Assembly: GCA_023409755.1 (NCBI GenBank)
Contig: JAEYRA010000012.1
Coordinates: forward strand, 1 to 9,802
Reading direction: 5' to 3'
From: Bacillota bacterium
GTDB taxonomy: Bacteria; Bacillota; Clostridia; Christensenellales; UMGS416
DNA: 9,802 bases
Part shown: piece by piece, positions 1-6,247 of the stretch
Layout of the letters: every line of letters begins with the position of its first letter
How positions within the stretch are numbered: position 1 is the stretch's first letter
Position numbers and translations under genes: made by a program
Notes under the pieces: model-generated
Databases searched by the model: none
Told to the model about the DNA's origin: nothing
Seen by the model: only the letters and a program-made list of their open reading frames with translations

Positions 1-1977
1 GTGCAGGGTGGAGATGGCCGCCATGCACGGGAAGCTCAGCAGATTGAAGAGCATGAACGAGATGGCTGCCAATGGGGAGAAGGTTGTGGCGATCACGCCC
101 AGCAGGGCGGTTTGGGCCCCCTGGTCCTCCAGCGCGTCGCCGGAGATACCGGGGTTGTAGAGCACCCCCATGGTGGAGACGACCGCCTCCTTGGCAATGA
201 TGCCCGTGAGGATGGCAACCACGGCCTTCCAGCCGTCGGGGCCGGAGGCAAAGCCCAGCGGGATGAAGAGGTAGTGCAGGGCGTTGCCAATCACGCCCAG
301 CATACTGTCGATGCTGTTGGCTTCCACCATCTGCAGGCGGAAGTTAAAGTTGCTCAGGAACCAGATGACGATTGTCGCGCCTAGGATAACCGTGCCCGCA
401 CGGATGAGGAAGCTCTTCAGCTTCTCCCACAGGCGCAGGGCGACGTTCTTCAGGCGAGGCAGGTGGTAGGCGGGCAGCTCCATCAAGAAGGGCGAGGTGT
501 CACCCTTGAGCACCGTGTTCTTGAGCAGGACGCCTGAGAAGATCGCCACCAGAATGCCCGCCAGGTACATGACGAAGACCATGAGGTCTGCGTTTTTCTC
601 GAAGAGTGCTGCCCCGATGACGGCGTAAATGGGTAGCTTTGCCCCGCAGGACATGAACGGCACCAGTATCATCGTGAGCCGCCGGTCCTTCTCACTCTTT
701 AAGGTGCGAGAGGCCATCAGCGCAGGCACGCTGCAGCCGAATCCCATGAGCATTGGCAGGAACGAGCTGCCGGTGAGCCCGATGCGCCGCAGTAACTGGT
801 CCATGATGAAGGCTGCGCGGGCCATGTAGCCGCTGTCCTCCATAATCGTGAGGAACGCGAAGAGCAGCAGGATCTGCGGCACAAAGGACAGCATGGAGCC
901 GACACCGGCCACAATGCCGTCCACGATGAGCCCGTGTGCCCAGTCTGACGCACCTAACGCTGTCAGCAACGCGGTGACACCGTCGCTTACCAAACCGACC
1001 AGCGCTTCCATCAGGCCCTGCAGCCACACGCCGGGGCTTGGCACGCCTTGAATGCCGAAGAGGTTCTGACCGAATGTCAGGTGGAAGAGCAGGAACATGA
1101 ACACCAGGAAGATGGGGATGGCGGCAAAACGGTTGGTGAGCACCCGATCCACCTTGTCGGAGGTGCTCAACGTCAGCTCGTCCTCCCTTCCCCCGCGTTT
1201 CAGCAAGGGGGAGAAGTGTGCGGTGATGTACTTGTAGCGTTGGTCGGCTACCCACGCTTCCAGGTCATCGATGTTCGCGGCAGAACAGGCGTCAGCGCGC
1301 AAAGCATGGAGTTCACGCAACCGCTCGGCGGGCAGCGCTTCAATGGCTGGCAGGGGGTCACCCTCCAGGAATTTGGCACCTTGGAACAGGGGATGAGTCA
1401 GCCCCGCCCCGCGCAGGAGCTGGCAGATGCGCGCCAGGAACCCGCCAGCAGTGCTTTCGGCCAAGATGGAAGAACCTTTCCGCCCGTTGACAACGGCTTC
1501 CTCGGCCCGGCGCATCAGCTCCTTCACGCCGGAGGCACGCAGGGCGGAGATGGGCACCACCGGCACGCCCAGCGCCTGCTCCAGTGCCTCCGCGCCAATG
1601 GAACCGCCGCTGCGCTCAACGAGGTCGTACATGTTCAATGCCACGACCACCGGCATGTCCGTCTCCAAAAGCTGGCTCGTCAAGTACAGGTTGCGCTCCA
1701 GATTGGTGGCGTCCACGATATTGATGATGAGGTCGGGTGATTCTTCAATGAGATAATTGCGCGCGATGACCTCTTCCTGTGTGTAGGGGGAGAGGGAATA
1801 GATACCAGGCAGGTCAATGATGTCGATGGCTTGGTCCGTTCCCTTGTACCGTCCTACCTTGCGGTCCACCGTGACGCCGGGCCAATTGCCGACATGGGCG
1901 GTACTGCCGGTCAGCTCGTTGAAGAGTGTGGTCTTGCCGCTGTTGGGGTTGCCCGCCAGCGCGAATGTCAGCGCCAT
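1..1977 (-). CDS. feoB: Ferrous iron transporter FeoB (C-terminus cut by window edge)
   Basis: FeoB is an inner-membrane Fe(II) uptake protein with an N-terminal cytosolic G domain and a C-terminal membrane permease. The 659 visible residues show the G domain motifs in order: G1 GNPNSGKTT (9-17), the switch I Thr36, G3 DLPG (55-58), G4 NMYD (115-118; FeoB normally has NMxD rather than NKxD) and G5 SAL (144-146). A helical linker (about 165-280) follows, then hydrophobic segments from residue 285. Permease signatures are GFGCSVP (412-418), MSCGAKLPIY (442-451, Cys444), ELPAY (500-504), AKEAVVSTMGVLY (595-607) and FPC (649-651). The family is usually somewhat longer, so the last segment lies beyond position 1. 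The ATG overlaps the end of feoA by 10 bp. An AAAGGAG sequence lies 8 nt upstream of it, inside feoA, which suggests translational coupling. Identification is secure from the motifs. Confidence 0.97.
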   Translation of the reverse strand, partial: MALTFALAGNPNSGKTTLFNELTGSTAHVGNWPGVTVDRKVGRYKGTDQAIDIIDLPGIYSLSPYTQEEVIARNYLIEESPDLIINIVDATNLERNLYLTSQLLETDMPVVVALNMYDLVERSGGSIGAEALEQALGVPVVPISALRASGVKELMRRAEEAVVNGRKGSSILAESTAGGFLARICQLLRGAGLTHPLFQGAKFLEGDPLPAIEALPAERLRELHALRADACSAANIDDLEAWVADQRYKYITAHFSPLLKRGGREDELTLSTSDKVDRVLTNRFAAIPIFLVFMFLLFHLTFGQNLFGIQGVPSPGVWLQGLMEALVGLVSDGVTALLTALGASDWAHGLIVDGIVAGVGSMLSFVPQILLLFAFLTIMEDSGYMARAAFIMDQLLRRIGLTGSSFLPMLMGFGCSVPALMASRTLKSEKDRRLTMILVPFMSCGAKLPIYAVIGAALFEKNADLMVFVMYLAGILVAIFSGVLLKNTVLKGDTSPFLMELPAYHLPRLKNVALRLWEKLKSFLIRAGTVILGATIVIWFLSNFNFRLQMVEANSIDSMLGVIGNALHYLFIPLGFASGPDGWKAVVAILTGIIAKEAVVSTMGVLYNPGISGDALEDQGAQTALLGVIATTFSPLAAISFMLFNLLSFPCMAAISTLH

Positions 1978-2270
1978 GCGTTCCGCTCCTTTGGCACTTC
2001 TGCTTCTACCAGCACAGCTTGGGCTTCGGCCCTGCGCAGGCTCAGCTCGTATCCCCGAAGGGTGATCTCCACAGGGTCGCCCAGAGGTGCAAACTTGCGC
2101 ACCCGCACCTCGGCCCCCGGCGTGATGCCCATATCAAAGAGCCGGCGGCGTAGTGCGCCTTCGCCGTTCACCTTTACGACAACGGCTCGGTCACCCGGCC
2201 GCATGTCCCGTAAGGTTTCAGGGTCCTTGGGTGAGGGGGGTGTTCGTTTCTGCGCAAAAAGCGTTGTCAT
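1968..2270 (-). CDS. feoA: Ferrous iron transport accessory protein FeoA
   Basis: This is a 100-residue cytosolic protein of the FeoA family, an SH3-like fold that partners FeoB in Fe(II) uptake and resembles the C-terminal domain of long DtxR regulators. Family-type signatures are RRRLFDMGITPGAEV (41-55) and GDPVEITLRGYELSLRR (64-80), the second forming the typical 'G-PvEi-lrGyelsLR' block. An N-terminal extension of about 20 polar residues precedes the domain. The start has a strong GAGGAGG sequence 8 nt upstream. The stop codon lies inside the first codons of feoB, so the pair is co-transcribed and probably translationally coupled. Expression is expected from the promoter at 2316-2344 under metal control. 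The family assignment is firm; the exact role of FeoA (activator of FeoB GTPase or assembly factor) is unsettled in the field. Confidence 0.95.
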   Translation of the reverse strand: MTTLFAQKRTPPSPKDPETLRDMRPGDRAVVVKVNGEGALRRRLFDMGITPGAEVRVRKFAPLGDPVEITLRGYELSLRRAEAQAVLVEAEVPKERNAWR

Positions 2271-2298
2271 AGGGGGAACCTCCTCGTGTTGTACGCTC

Positions 2299-2316
2299 TG
2301 TTAGCTTCGACTAACA
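2299..2316. promoter_or_regulatory. Inverted repeat TGTTAG-N6-CTAACA over the feo transcription start; candidate DtxR-family operator
   Basis: Two perfect 6 bp arms (2299-2304 and 2311-2316) are separated by 6 bp. The repeat spans the end of the -10 box and the predicted start site of feoAB, a classical repressor position. The TTAG/CTAA core resembles binding sites of iron-responsive DtxR/IdeR proteins, and a DtxR-family gene lies divergently next door. The site and its position are visible; the binding protein is inferred. Confidence 0.5.
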
Positions 2317-2344
2317 TCATAAAACCAATGCTCCCTGCTGTCAA
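2316..2344 (-). promoter_or_regulatory. Sigma-A promoter of feoAB
   Basis: On the minus strand a perfect -35 TTGACA (2344-2339) is followed by a 17 bp spacer and a -10 TATGAT (2321-2316). Transcription would start near 2309, about 38 nt before the feoA start codon. No better promoter lies between feoA and the divergent regulator gene. Confidence 0.85.
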
Positions 2345-2353
2345 TATGGATAT

Positions 2354-2368
2354 TGAGAATTATTATCA
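2354..2368. promoter_or_regulatory. Fur-type box
   Basis: TGAGAATTATTATCA matches the 7-1-7 Fur consensus TGATAATNATTATCA at 13 of 14 defined positions. It lies 9 bp upstream of the feoAB -35 box and between the two divergent genes, so it could act on either side. No fur gene is in the window. The match is seen directly; use by Fur is inferred. Confidence 0.55.
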
Positions 2369-2500
2369 AAAACGGTCTACCCAGACGTGTGATATGCAAT
2401 AAAATTGGGCCACGCATTCACGCTGAATGGAGCGGTAGGTGTACAAAACACCGTAAACTGTGGTACCATACTGACATTGAGAAAGACAAGAGGGATACAG

Positions 2501-2941
2501 ATGGAGAAGCTTTCCTTTTCCATGGAAAACTATCTGGAGGCAGTTTACGAGTTGTCGCAGGACGGCAACGGCGCACGGGTGACCGACATTGCTCAGCGCA
2601 TGGGCGTCACCAAGGCCAGCACCAACAACGCCATGTCGGTCTTGGCTGAAAAGGGCCTCATCGTAAATGAGAAGTACCAGGACATTCACCTGACGGAGTT
2701 GGGGCTTCGGCGGGCGAGGGTCACCTCCAGCAAGCATACGATCATCCGGCGTCTGCTGGTGGAGGTGTTAGGCGTTGCTCCTGCTATCGCCGAGGTGGAT
2801 GCCTGCGAGATGGAACACGTCATCAGTGTGGAATCGGTCTGCGCGATGGATGCTTATACCAGCCGGGTACTGCAAAAGCCCCCAGCATGTGAATCCTGTA
2901 TCGTTGAATTGACACAGGATCTCAAAGAGAGCAGCGACTGA
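2501..2941 (+). CDS. DtxR/MntR-family metal-dependent transcriptional regulator
   Basis: This 146-residue protein has the two-domain layout of short DtxR-family repressors: a winged HTH (about 5-70, opening LSFSMENYLEAVYEL) and a metal-binding dimerisation domain (about 72-146). It lacks the SH3-like third domain. Metal-ligand positions by alignment with DtxR and MntR are Asn10 (Met10 in DtxR, Asp8 in MntR), Glu13, His79, Cys102, Glu105 and His106. The ACEMEH segment resembles iron-type DtxR more than MntR. Near the C-terminus there is an unusual Cys-x-x-Cys (130 and 133). The ATG at 2501 is chosen because AAGAGGG lies 6 nt upstream and the protein then begins like its family. The frame stays open back to a TTG at 2405, but that extension has no family likeness. 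Being divergent from feoAB, it is probably the local iron or manganese regulator. Iron versus manganese specificity cannot be decided from sequence alone. Confidence 0.9.
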   Translation: MEKLSFSMENYLEAVYELSQDGNGARVTDIAQRMGVTKASTNNAMSVLAEKGLIVNEKYQDIHLTELGLRRARVTSSKHTIIRRLLVEVLGVAPAIAEVDACEMEHVISVESVCAMDAYTSRVLQKPPACESCIVELTQDLKESSD

Positions 2942-2960
2942 TTCTTACGTCCAGTAAAAT

Positions 2961-2984
2961 GGGGCGGATCGTACGATCCGCCCC
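2961..2984. terminator. Perfect palindromic terminator between convergent genes
   Basis: A 24 bp perfect palindrome with arms GGGGCGGATCGT and ACGATCCGCCCC sits between the regulator (plus) and serA (minus). A is rich on its left (TAAAAT), so on the minus strand the stem is followed by ATTTTA, giving a rho-independent terminator for serCA. On the plus strand the tail GTTGCGTT is weaker. It probably stops both convergent transcripts. Confidence 0.75.
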
Positions 2985-3002
2985 GTTGCGTTACCGGTCT
3001 CT

Positions 3003-4166
3003 TTACAGTTCGCGCACCCGCAGCACACCGTCGATGGCCCGGATGCCATTGCAGCAGCCTGCGGTGGGCTGGTCGTCCAGGTCGATGAGCGTGTAGGCGA
3101 AGGCACCCCGGCTCTTGTTGATCATGTTGGTGATGTTGTGCCCGCCGGCGGCCAGCTGGCTGGTGATCTGTCCCACCATGTTGGTGACGTTGCGGTGCAG
3201 CACGGCCAGCCGGAACGCGCCGGACCGAGGCAGGTTGCACTCGGGGAAGTTGACGGAGTTGACGATGTTGCCATTCTCCAGGTAGTCGCGCAGCTGCTTG
3301 GCCGCCATAATGGCGCAGTTGCGTTCCGACTCGGGCGTGGAAGCGCCCAGGTGGGGGATGCAAATGACCTTTTGCCGACCCAACAGATAGTCGAAGGGGA
3401 AGTCGGTCACGTACTTGCGCAGGGTGTCACCCTCCAGCGCCTTCAGCAAGGCGTCCTTGTCGACAAGCTCGCCCCGGGCAAAGTTCAGCAGCACCACGCC
3501 GGGCTTCATTTCGGCAAACTGCTTCTCGCCGATCATGCCGCGGGTCTGGTCGATGAGCGGCACATGGAGCGTCAGGAAGTCGGAGGTGCGGATGAGCTCG
3601 TTGATGTCCGTCGACCGCTTGACCGACCGGGAGAGGCCCCAGGCCGAGTCGACCGAGATGAACGGATCGTAGCCGGTGACCTGCAGGCCCATGGCCACGC
3701 CGGCGTTGGCCACCATCGCGCCGATGGCACCCAGGCCGATGATGCCCAGCTTCCGTCCAGCAATCTCGGGGCCGACGAAGTCGTTCTTCCCCTTCTCCAC
3801 CAGGCCGGGCACCTCGGCCCCTCGGCCCTTCAGGGTGGTGGCCCACTGAATGCCCTCCACGATGTGACGGCCGGAGAGCAGCATGCCTGCAATGACCAGT
3901 TCCTTCACGGCGTTGGCATTGGCACCGGGGGTGTTGAACACCACCACGCCGGCGTTGGAGCAGCGGTCAATGGGGATGTTGTTGGTGCCCGCGCCAGCCC
4001 GGGCCACAGCCGCCAGCGAAGGGGCCATTTCGGCTTCGTGCATGCTGGCGGAGCGCACCAGAATGCCATCGGGGGCGGCTTCCTTGTCACTGAGGGCATA
4101 TCCCTCGGCCGGGAGCAGATCATTGACAATAGAGTCAATGGAATTGAGCTTCTGAATTTTCCACAT
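3003..4166 (-). CDS. serA: D-3-phosphoglycerate dehydrogenase
   Basis: SerA oxidises 3-phosphoglycerate to 3-phosphohydroxypyruvate with NAD+, the first step of serine synthesis, in the cytosol. Residue numbers here count from the upstream ATG at 4172; subtract 2 for the preferred start. The NAD-binding GLGAIG is at 146-151 with Asp169 closing the Rossmann motif, the catalytic Arg233 is in NFARGEL, and His274 is in PHLGAST. A C-terminal ACT domain (about 319-389) suggests serine feedback. The stretch that normally holds the catalytic Glu is short here (TDFPFDYLLG) and offers Asp261 instead. The ATG at 4166 is preferred: AGGAGG lies 8 nt upstream of it but only 2 nt from the ATG at 4172. This gives 387 residues, a normal length for the ACT-only type. 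It lies 13 nt after serC, and its ribosome site overlaps the serC stop, so the two are co-translated. Confidence 0.95.
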   Translation of the reverse strand: MWKIQKLNSIDSIVNDLLPAEGYALSDKEAAPDGILVRSASMHEAEMAPSLAAVARAGAGTNNIPIDRCSNAGVVVFNTPGANANAVKELVIAGMLLSGRHIVEGIQWATTLKGRGAEVPGLVEKGKNDFVGPEIAGRKLGIIGLGAIGAMVANAGVAMGLQVTGYDPFISVDSAWGLSRSVKRSTDINELIRTSDFLTLHVPLIDQTRGMIGEKQFAEMKPGVVLLNFARGELVDKDALLKALEGDTLRKYVTDFPFDYLLGRQKVICIPHLGASTPESERNCAIMAAKQLRDYLENGNIVNSVNFPECNLPRSGAFRLAVLHRNVTNMVGQITSQLAAGGHNITNMINKSRGAFAYTLIDLDDQPTAGCCNGIRAIDGVLRVREL

Positions 4167-4179
4167 GTTCATTCCCTCC

Positions 4180-5256
4180 TCAGTGCGTCGCCTCGAAGTC
4201 CTTCATGCAGTCCACCAGCGCCTGTACGCCCTCGATGGGCATGGCGTTGTAGATGCTGGCGCGGATGCCGCCCACCAGCCGGTGGCCCTTGATGTTGGTA
4301 AGCCCGCGCCCGGCGGCAAACTTTACAAACTCGCTCGTCAGCTCGTCGTTGGGCAGCACGTAGGTCACGTTCATCAGCGACCGCCAGGGCTTCTCCGCTG
4401 TAGCGCGGAAGAGTCTGGAGCCATCCAGATAGTCATAGAGCAGGCCGGCCTTTTCCCGGTTGTGGCGTTCCATCTCGGCTACGCCACCCAGTTCCTCCAG
4501 CCACTGGAACACCAGCCCGGCCATGTAGACAGCCCAGCCGGGAGGGGTGTTGTGCAGCGACGCGCTCTTGGCGTGGGTCTGCCAATCGAGCATCGTGGGC
4601 GTTTGGGGCAACGCGCGGCCCAGCAGGTCTTCTCGCACGATGACGACGGTGAGACCCGCCACGCCCATGTTCTTCTGCGCCCCGGCGTAGATCACGCCGA
4701 ACTTGCTGACGTCGTACACTTCGCCCAGGATGTTGCTGGACATGTCGGCCACCAGCGGCACGGAGCCAGTCTCCGGCAGTGCGTTGTAGCGGGTGCCAAA
4801 GATGGTGTTGTTGGTGGTGATGTGGAAGTAATCAGCGGCGGGGTCAAACTTCGCCGGACCAAGTTCGGGCACGCGCACGTAGTTGATTGCCTTGGACGAG
4901 GCAACGACGTTCACTGCGCCGTAACGTTGTGCTTCCTTGATGGCGGTGCTGGCAAAGTTGCCCGAGTCGACGTAGTCAGCCTTACCGGTCACCATGAGGT
5001 TCAGTGGCACGGCGGAGAATTGCGTCGTCGCGCCGCCCTGCACAAAGAGTACCTTGTAGTTGCCGGGGATGGCCATCAGTCGCCGCAGGCTCTGTTCGGC
5101 TTCGTTCTGGATCTTCTCGTAGGGGGCGGAGCGGTGGCTCATCTCCATCACGCTCATGCCGGACGCGCCTTGGTTGAGCAGCTCCTGCTGAGCGCGCTCC
5201 AGCACGGGGAGGGGAAGGGTGGAGGGACCTGGCGAGAAATTGTAGACTCTGTTCAT
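4180..5256 (-). CDS. serC: Phosphoserine aminotransferase
   Basis: SerC is a PLP-dependent aminotransferase converting 3-phosphohydroxypyruvate and glutamate to phosphoserine and 2-oxoglutarate. The 358-residue length is typical. Visible landmarks are FSPGPSTLP near the N-terminus, HRS (41-43), the GGATTQF cofactor-phosphate region (74-80), ADMSSN with Asp171, the PLP lysine Lys195 in GAQKN, HNTPP (235-239) and the C-terminal GHR-x2-GGIRAS-x-YNAMP substrate block (324-340). The start ATG at 5256 has AAGGAGGT 6 nt upstream, and the protein then begins MNRVYNFSPGPS as in the family. An upstream in-frame extension to 5382 would run into the T-box terminator and is rejected. It is the first gene of serCA and is controlled by the T-box leader. 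No serB-type phosphatase is in the window, so that step must be encoded elsewhere. Confidence 0.96.
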   Translation of the reverse strand: MNRVYNFSPGPSTLPLPVLERAQQELLNQGASGMSVMEMSHRSAPYEKIQNEAEQSLRRLMAIPGNYKVLFVQGGATTQFSAVPLNLMVTGKADYVDSGNFASTAIKEAQRYGAVNVVASSKAINYVRVPELGPAKFDPAADYFHITTNNTIFGTRYNALPETGSVPLVADMSSNILGEVYDVSKFGVIYAGAQKNMGVAGLTVVIVREDLLGRALPQTPTMLDWQTHAKSASLHNTPPGWAVYMAGLVFQWLEELGGVAEMERHNREKAGLLYDYLDGSRLFRATAEKPWRSLMNVTYVLPNDELTSEFVKFAAGRGLTNIKGHRLVGGIRASIYNAMPIEGVQALVDCMKDFEATH

Positions 5257-5301
5257 GGGGTAACCTCCTTCTATCTCGTGGAAAATGGGACCGACACTGT
5301 G

Positions 5302-5325
5302 CCGCGCTATTCCGGTGAATCGCGG
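5302..5325 (-). other. Hairpin in the serC 5' untranslated region, downstream of the T-box terminator
   Basis: On the minus strand CCGCG-ATTC, a 4 nt loop ACCG, then GAAT-AG-CGCGG forms a 9 bp stem with a 2 nt bulge. It follows the T-box terminator by 8 nt and is not followed by U residues. It may protect the 5' end of readthrough mRNA or be a processing site; no function can be shown. Confidence 0.45.
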
Positions 5326-5333
5326 GGAATAAC

Positions 5334-5361
5334 AAAAAACCGCCCCTGCATACAGGGACGG
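5334..5361 (-). terminator. Regulated terminator of the serCA T-box leader
   Basis: Stem CCGTCCCTG (5361-5353), loop TATG, partner CAGGGGCGG (5348-5340, one G-U pair), then six T residues (5339-5334). It competes with the antiterminator that includes the T-box sequence. Confidence 0.9.
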
Positions 5362-5552
5362 ATCATAAACCCGCGGTACCACCCGGTGTTAGCCAGAACG
5401 GCTCACTCGACGACGCATAACCGGCGTCTGCGGCCCGACTCGTCGCCGGGCTCTCCGGGGCGGAAGAATCGCCAGCACTCAACAGGCTTGCACCGGCCGC
5501 CTGCTCTCTTCATTGGGTGGAAGGCGTGCTCCCCATCATTGAGGAATATTTG
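5334..5552 (-). promoter_or_regulatory. T-box riboswitch leader (serine type) of serCA
   Basis: The leader, read on the minus strand, has T-box landmarks in order. It starts near 5552. Stem I has GGGG/CCCC and CGCC/GGCG pairings, an AGAGAG stretch (5509-5504), and a distal stem CAGGC/GCCUG holding GGUGCAA. The specifier-loop strand GATTCTTCCG (5470-5461) contains two serine codons, UCU (5467-5465) and UCC (5464-5462); UCC, followed by a purine, is preferred. The T-box itself, GGGTGGTACCGCGG (5384-5371), has a UGGU bulge to pair with the tRNA acceptor end. A terminator follows. Uncharged tRNA-Ser would stabilise the antiterminator and allow serCA transcription. The T-box is near certain; the serine assignment rests on the specifier and the downstream genes. 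Confidence 0.92.
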
Positions 5553-5557
5553 CCTTA

Positions 5558-5585
5558 ATTATATGGGGTAGCCCGGGATTGTCAA
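5558..5585 (-). promoter_or_regulatory. Sigma-A promoter of the serCA operon
   Basis: Perfect -35 TTGACA (5585-5580) and perfect -10 TATAAT (5563-5558) with a 16 bp spacer, minus strand. The predicted start near 5552 places the whole T-box leader within the transcript. Confidence 0.88.
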
Positions 5586-5688
5586 GGGAAATTTCTGGTT
5601 TTTTGTTTGCAGGGTGCTTGTGAACGAAAACGCCATGGCGTATGGTGTGTATGCCCAAATACATACCAGGAACATGAGCGAAAAGTGC

Positions 5689-5718
5689 TTGACAACCCCG
5701 CGGGGTTTCGGTTATGAT
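5689..5718 (+). promoter_or_regulatory. Sigma-A promoter of the tRNA-Ala gene
   Basis: -35 TTGACA (5689-5694), 18 bp spacer, -10 TATGAT (5713-5718). The spacer begins with a palindrome, AACCCCGCGGGGTT (5694-5707). A start near 5725 gives a 5' leader of about 36 nt before the mature tRNA. Confidence 0.82.
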
Positions 5719-5760
5719 ATCCGAGCAAGGTCGCCCTGCGGCAACGCAGGAGACAAATGC

Positions 5761-5837
5761 GGGGGTATAGCTCAGTTGGCTAGAGCGCTTGAATGGCATT
5801 CAAGAGGCCGTCGGTTCGAATCCGACTATCTCCACCA
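5761..5837 (+). tRNA. tRNA-Ala (anticodon GGC)
   Basis: All arms fold. The acceptor GGGGGTA pairs with TATCTCC. The D stem is GCTC/GAGC, and the anticodon stem CTTGA/TCAAG carries loop ATGGCAT, anticodon GGC, which reads the alanine codon GCC. The T stem is GTCGG/CCGAC with loop TTCGAAT, the discriminator is A73, and CCA is encoded. The G3-U70 wobble pair, the identity element of alanyl-tRNA synthetase, is present. The gene stands alone with its own promoter and terminator. Confidence 0.97.
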
Positions 5838-5838
5838 G

Positions 5839-5876
5839 AAAACCTCAGGAATCCAATGGTTCCTGAGGTTTTGCTT
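5839..5876 (+). terminator. Rho-independent terminator of the tRNA-Ala gene
   Basis: AAAACCTCAGGAA (5839-5851) pairs perfectly with TTCCTGAGGTTTT (5860-5872) around an 8 nt loop, ending in a T run (TTTTGCTTT). The A run on the left also makes it usable on the minus strand, for the small gene at 5936-6205. Confidence 0.88.
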
Positions 5877-5935
5877 TGCAATGGTTTTACAGCCGTTTAA
5901 TTTGCTTTTGCAGCCGAAGGTGGGAGGCCCGCCAT

Positions 5936-6205
5936 TCAATTGCTCTTCTGGTTGAGATGGTCAACAAAAGCCCGGAGTTGTTCGACGGAGTCGAATTTGA
6001 CTCCGCTTTGTTGAATGGATTCTTGAATCATGGCTGGTAGCTTCAAGAAGTACTGTGCCATATCCGGAGCAGTAAATGGATTCTTTCCTGTCATTGATAA
6101 CACCCCCGCTAGAAGTTTCTGCCTACTAGAAGTATCTGCCAGGAGCAGTGTTTTATACACGGGTGATGAGAATCGCAGAGATGCGCCTATCCGTTTGATG
6201 GGCAT
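5936..6205 (-). CDS. Small hypothetical protein, possibly a 5'-truncated excisionase-like HTH protein
   Basis: The 89-residue frame starts MPIKRIGASLRFS with AAGG 7 nt upstream of the ATG. The frame stays open further upstream to a TAG at 6274-6272, and those codons read ETVSQCAIYLYRQLDEGN before the ATG. That upstream piece plus MPIKRIGASLRF resembles the recognition helix and wing of MerR/excisionase-type HTH proteins, yet no ATG, GTG or TTG precedes it; only a CTG at 6265 does. Either the gene lost its 5' end or it uses a rare start. The rest (about 35-89) is an unrecognised, partly helical tail. This stretch is visibly less GC-rich than its neighbours and lies beside a tRNA gene, which fits a remnant of a mobile element. 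Whether it is expressed is unclear, and the plus-strand promoter at 6248-6278 overlaps its upstream part. Confidence 0.4.
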   Translation of the reverse strand: MPIKRIGASLRFSSPVYKTLLLADTSSRQKLLAGVLSMTGKNPFTAPDMAQYFLKLPAMIQESIQQSGVKFDSVEQLRAFVDHLNQKSN

Positions 6206-6247
6206 AATATTGCCTTCATCAAGTTGTCTATATAGGTAGATTGCACA

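Noticed and set aside
1048..1740. 230-residue plus-strand reading frame
   Set aside because: Antisense to feoB, whose motifs are unambiguous in the minus frame.
2438..2468. GGTGT/ACACC repeat and TGGTACCA palindrome before the regulator gene
   Set aside because: Short and without a clear -35/-10 pair; considered as an autoregulatory operator but not supported enough to list.
2405..2500. N-terminal extension of the DtxR-family gene from a TTG at 2405
   Set aside because: The added 32 residues have no family likeness, and the ATG at 2501 has a proper ribosome site.
3138..4292. 384-residue plus-strand reading frame
   Set aside because: Antisense to serA; no family likeness and no ribosome site, whereas serA is certain.
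4165..5571. 468-residue plus-strand reading frame
   Set aside because: Antisense to serC and the T-box leader; low-complexity His/Gly/Val-rich composition typical of a shadow of a GC-rich gene.
5885..5916. Direct repeat TTTTRCAGCCG, two copies 21 bp apart
   Set aside because: Only two short imperfect copies in T-rich DNA; not enough to call an attachment site or operator.
5614..5955. 113-residue plus-strand reading frame
   Set aside because: It runs through the tRNA-Ala gene and its terminator; the GGIAQLARALEWHSR-type peptide is a translation of tRNA sequence.
5986..6005. Perfect 7 bp inverted repeat CGGAGTC/GACTCCG
   Set aside because: Lies inside the small reading frame, has no T tail and no promoter context; probably coincidental.
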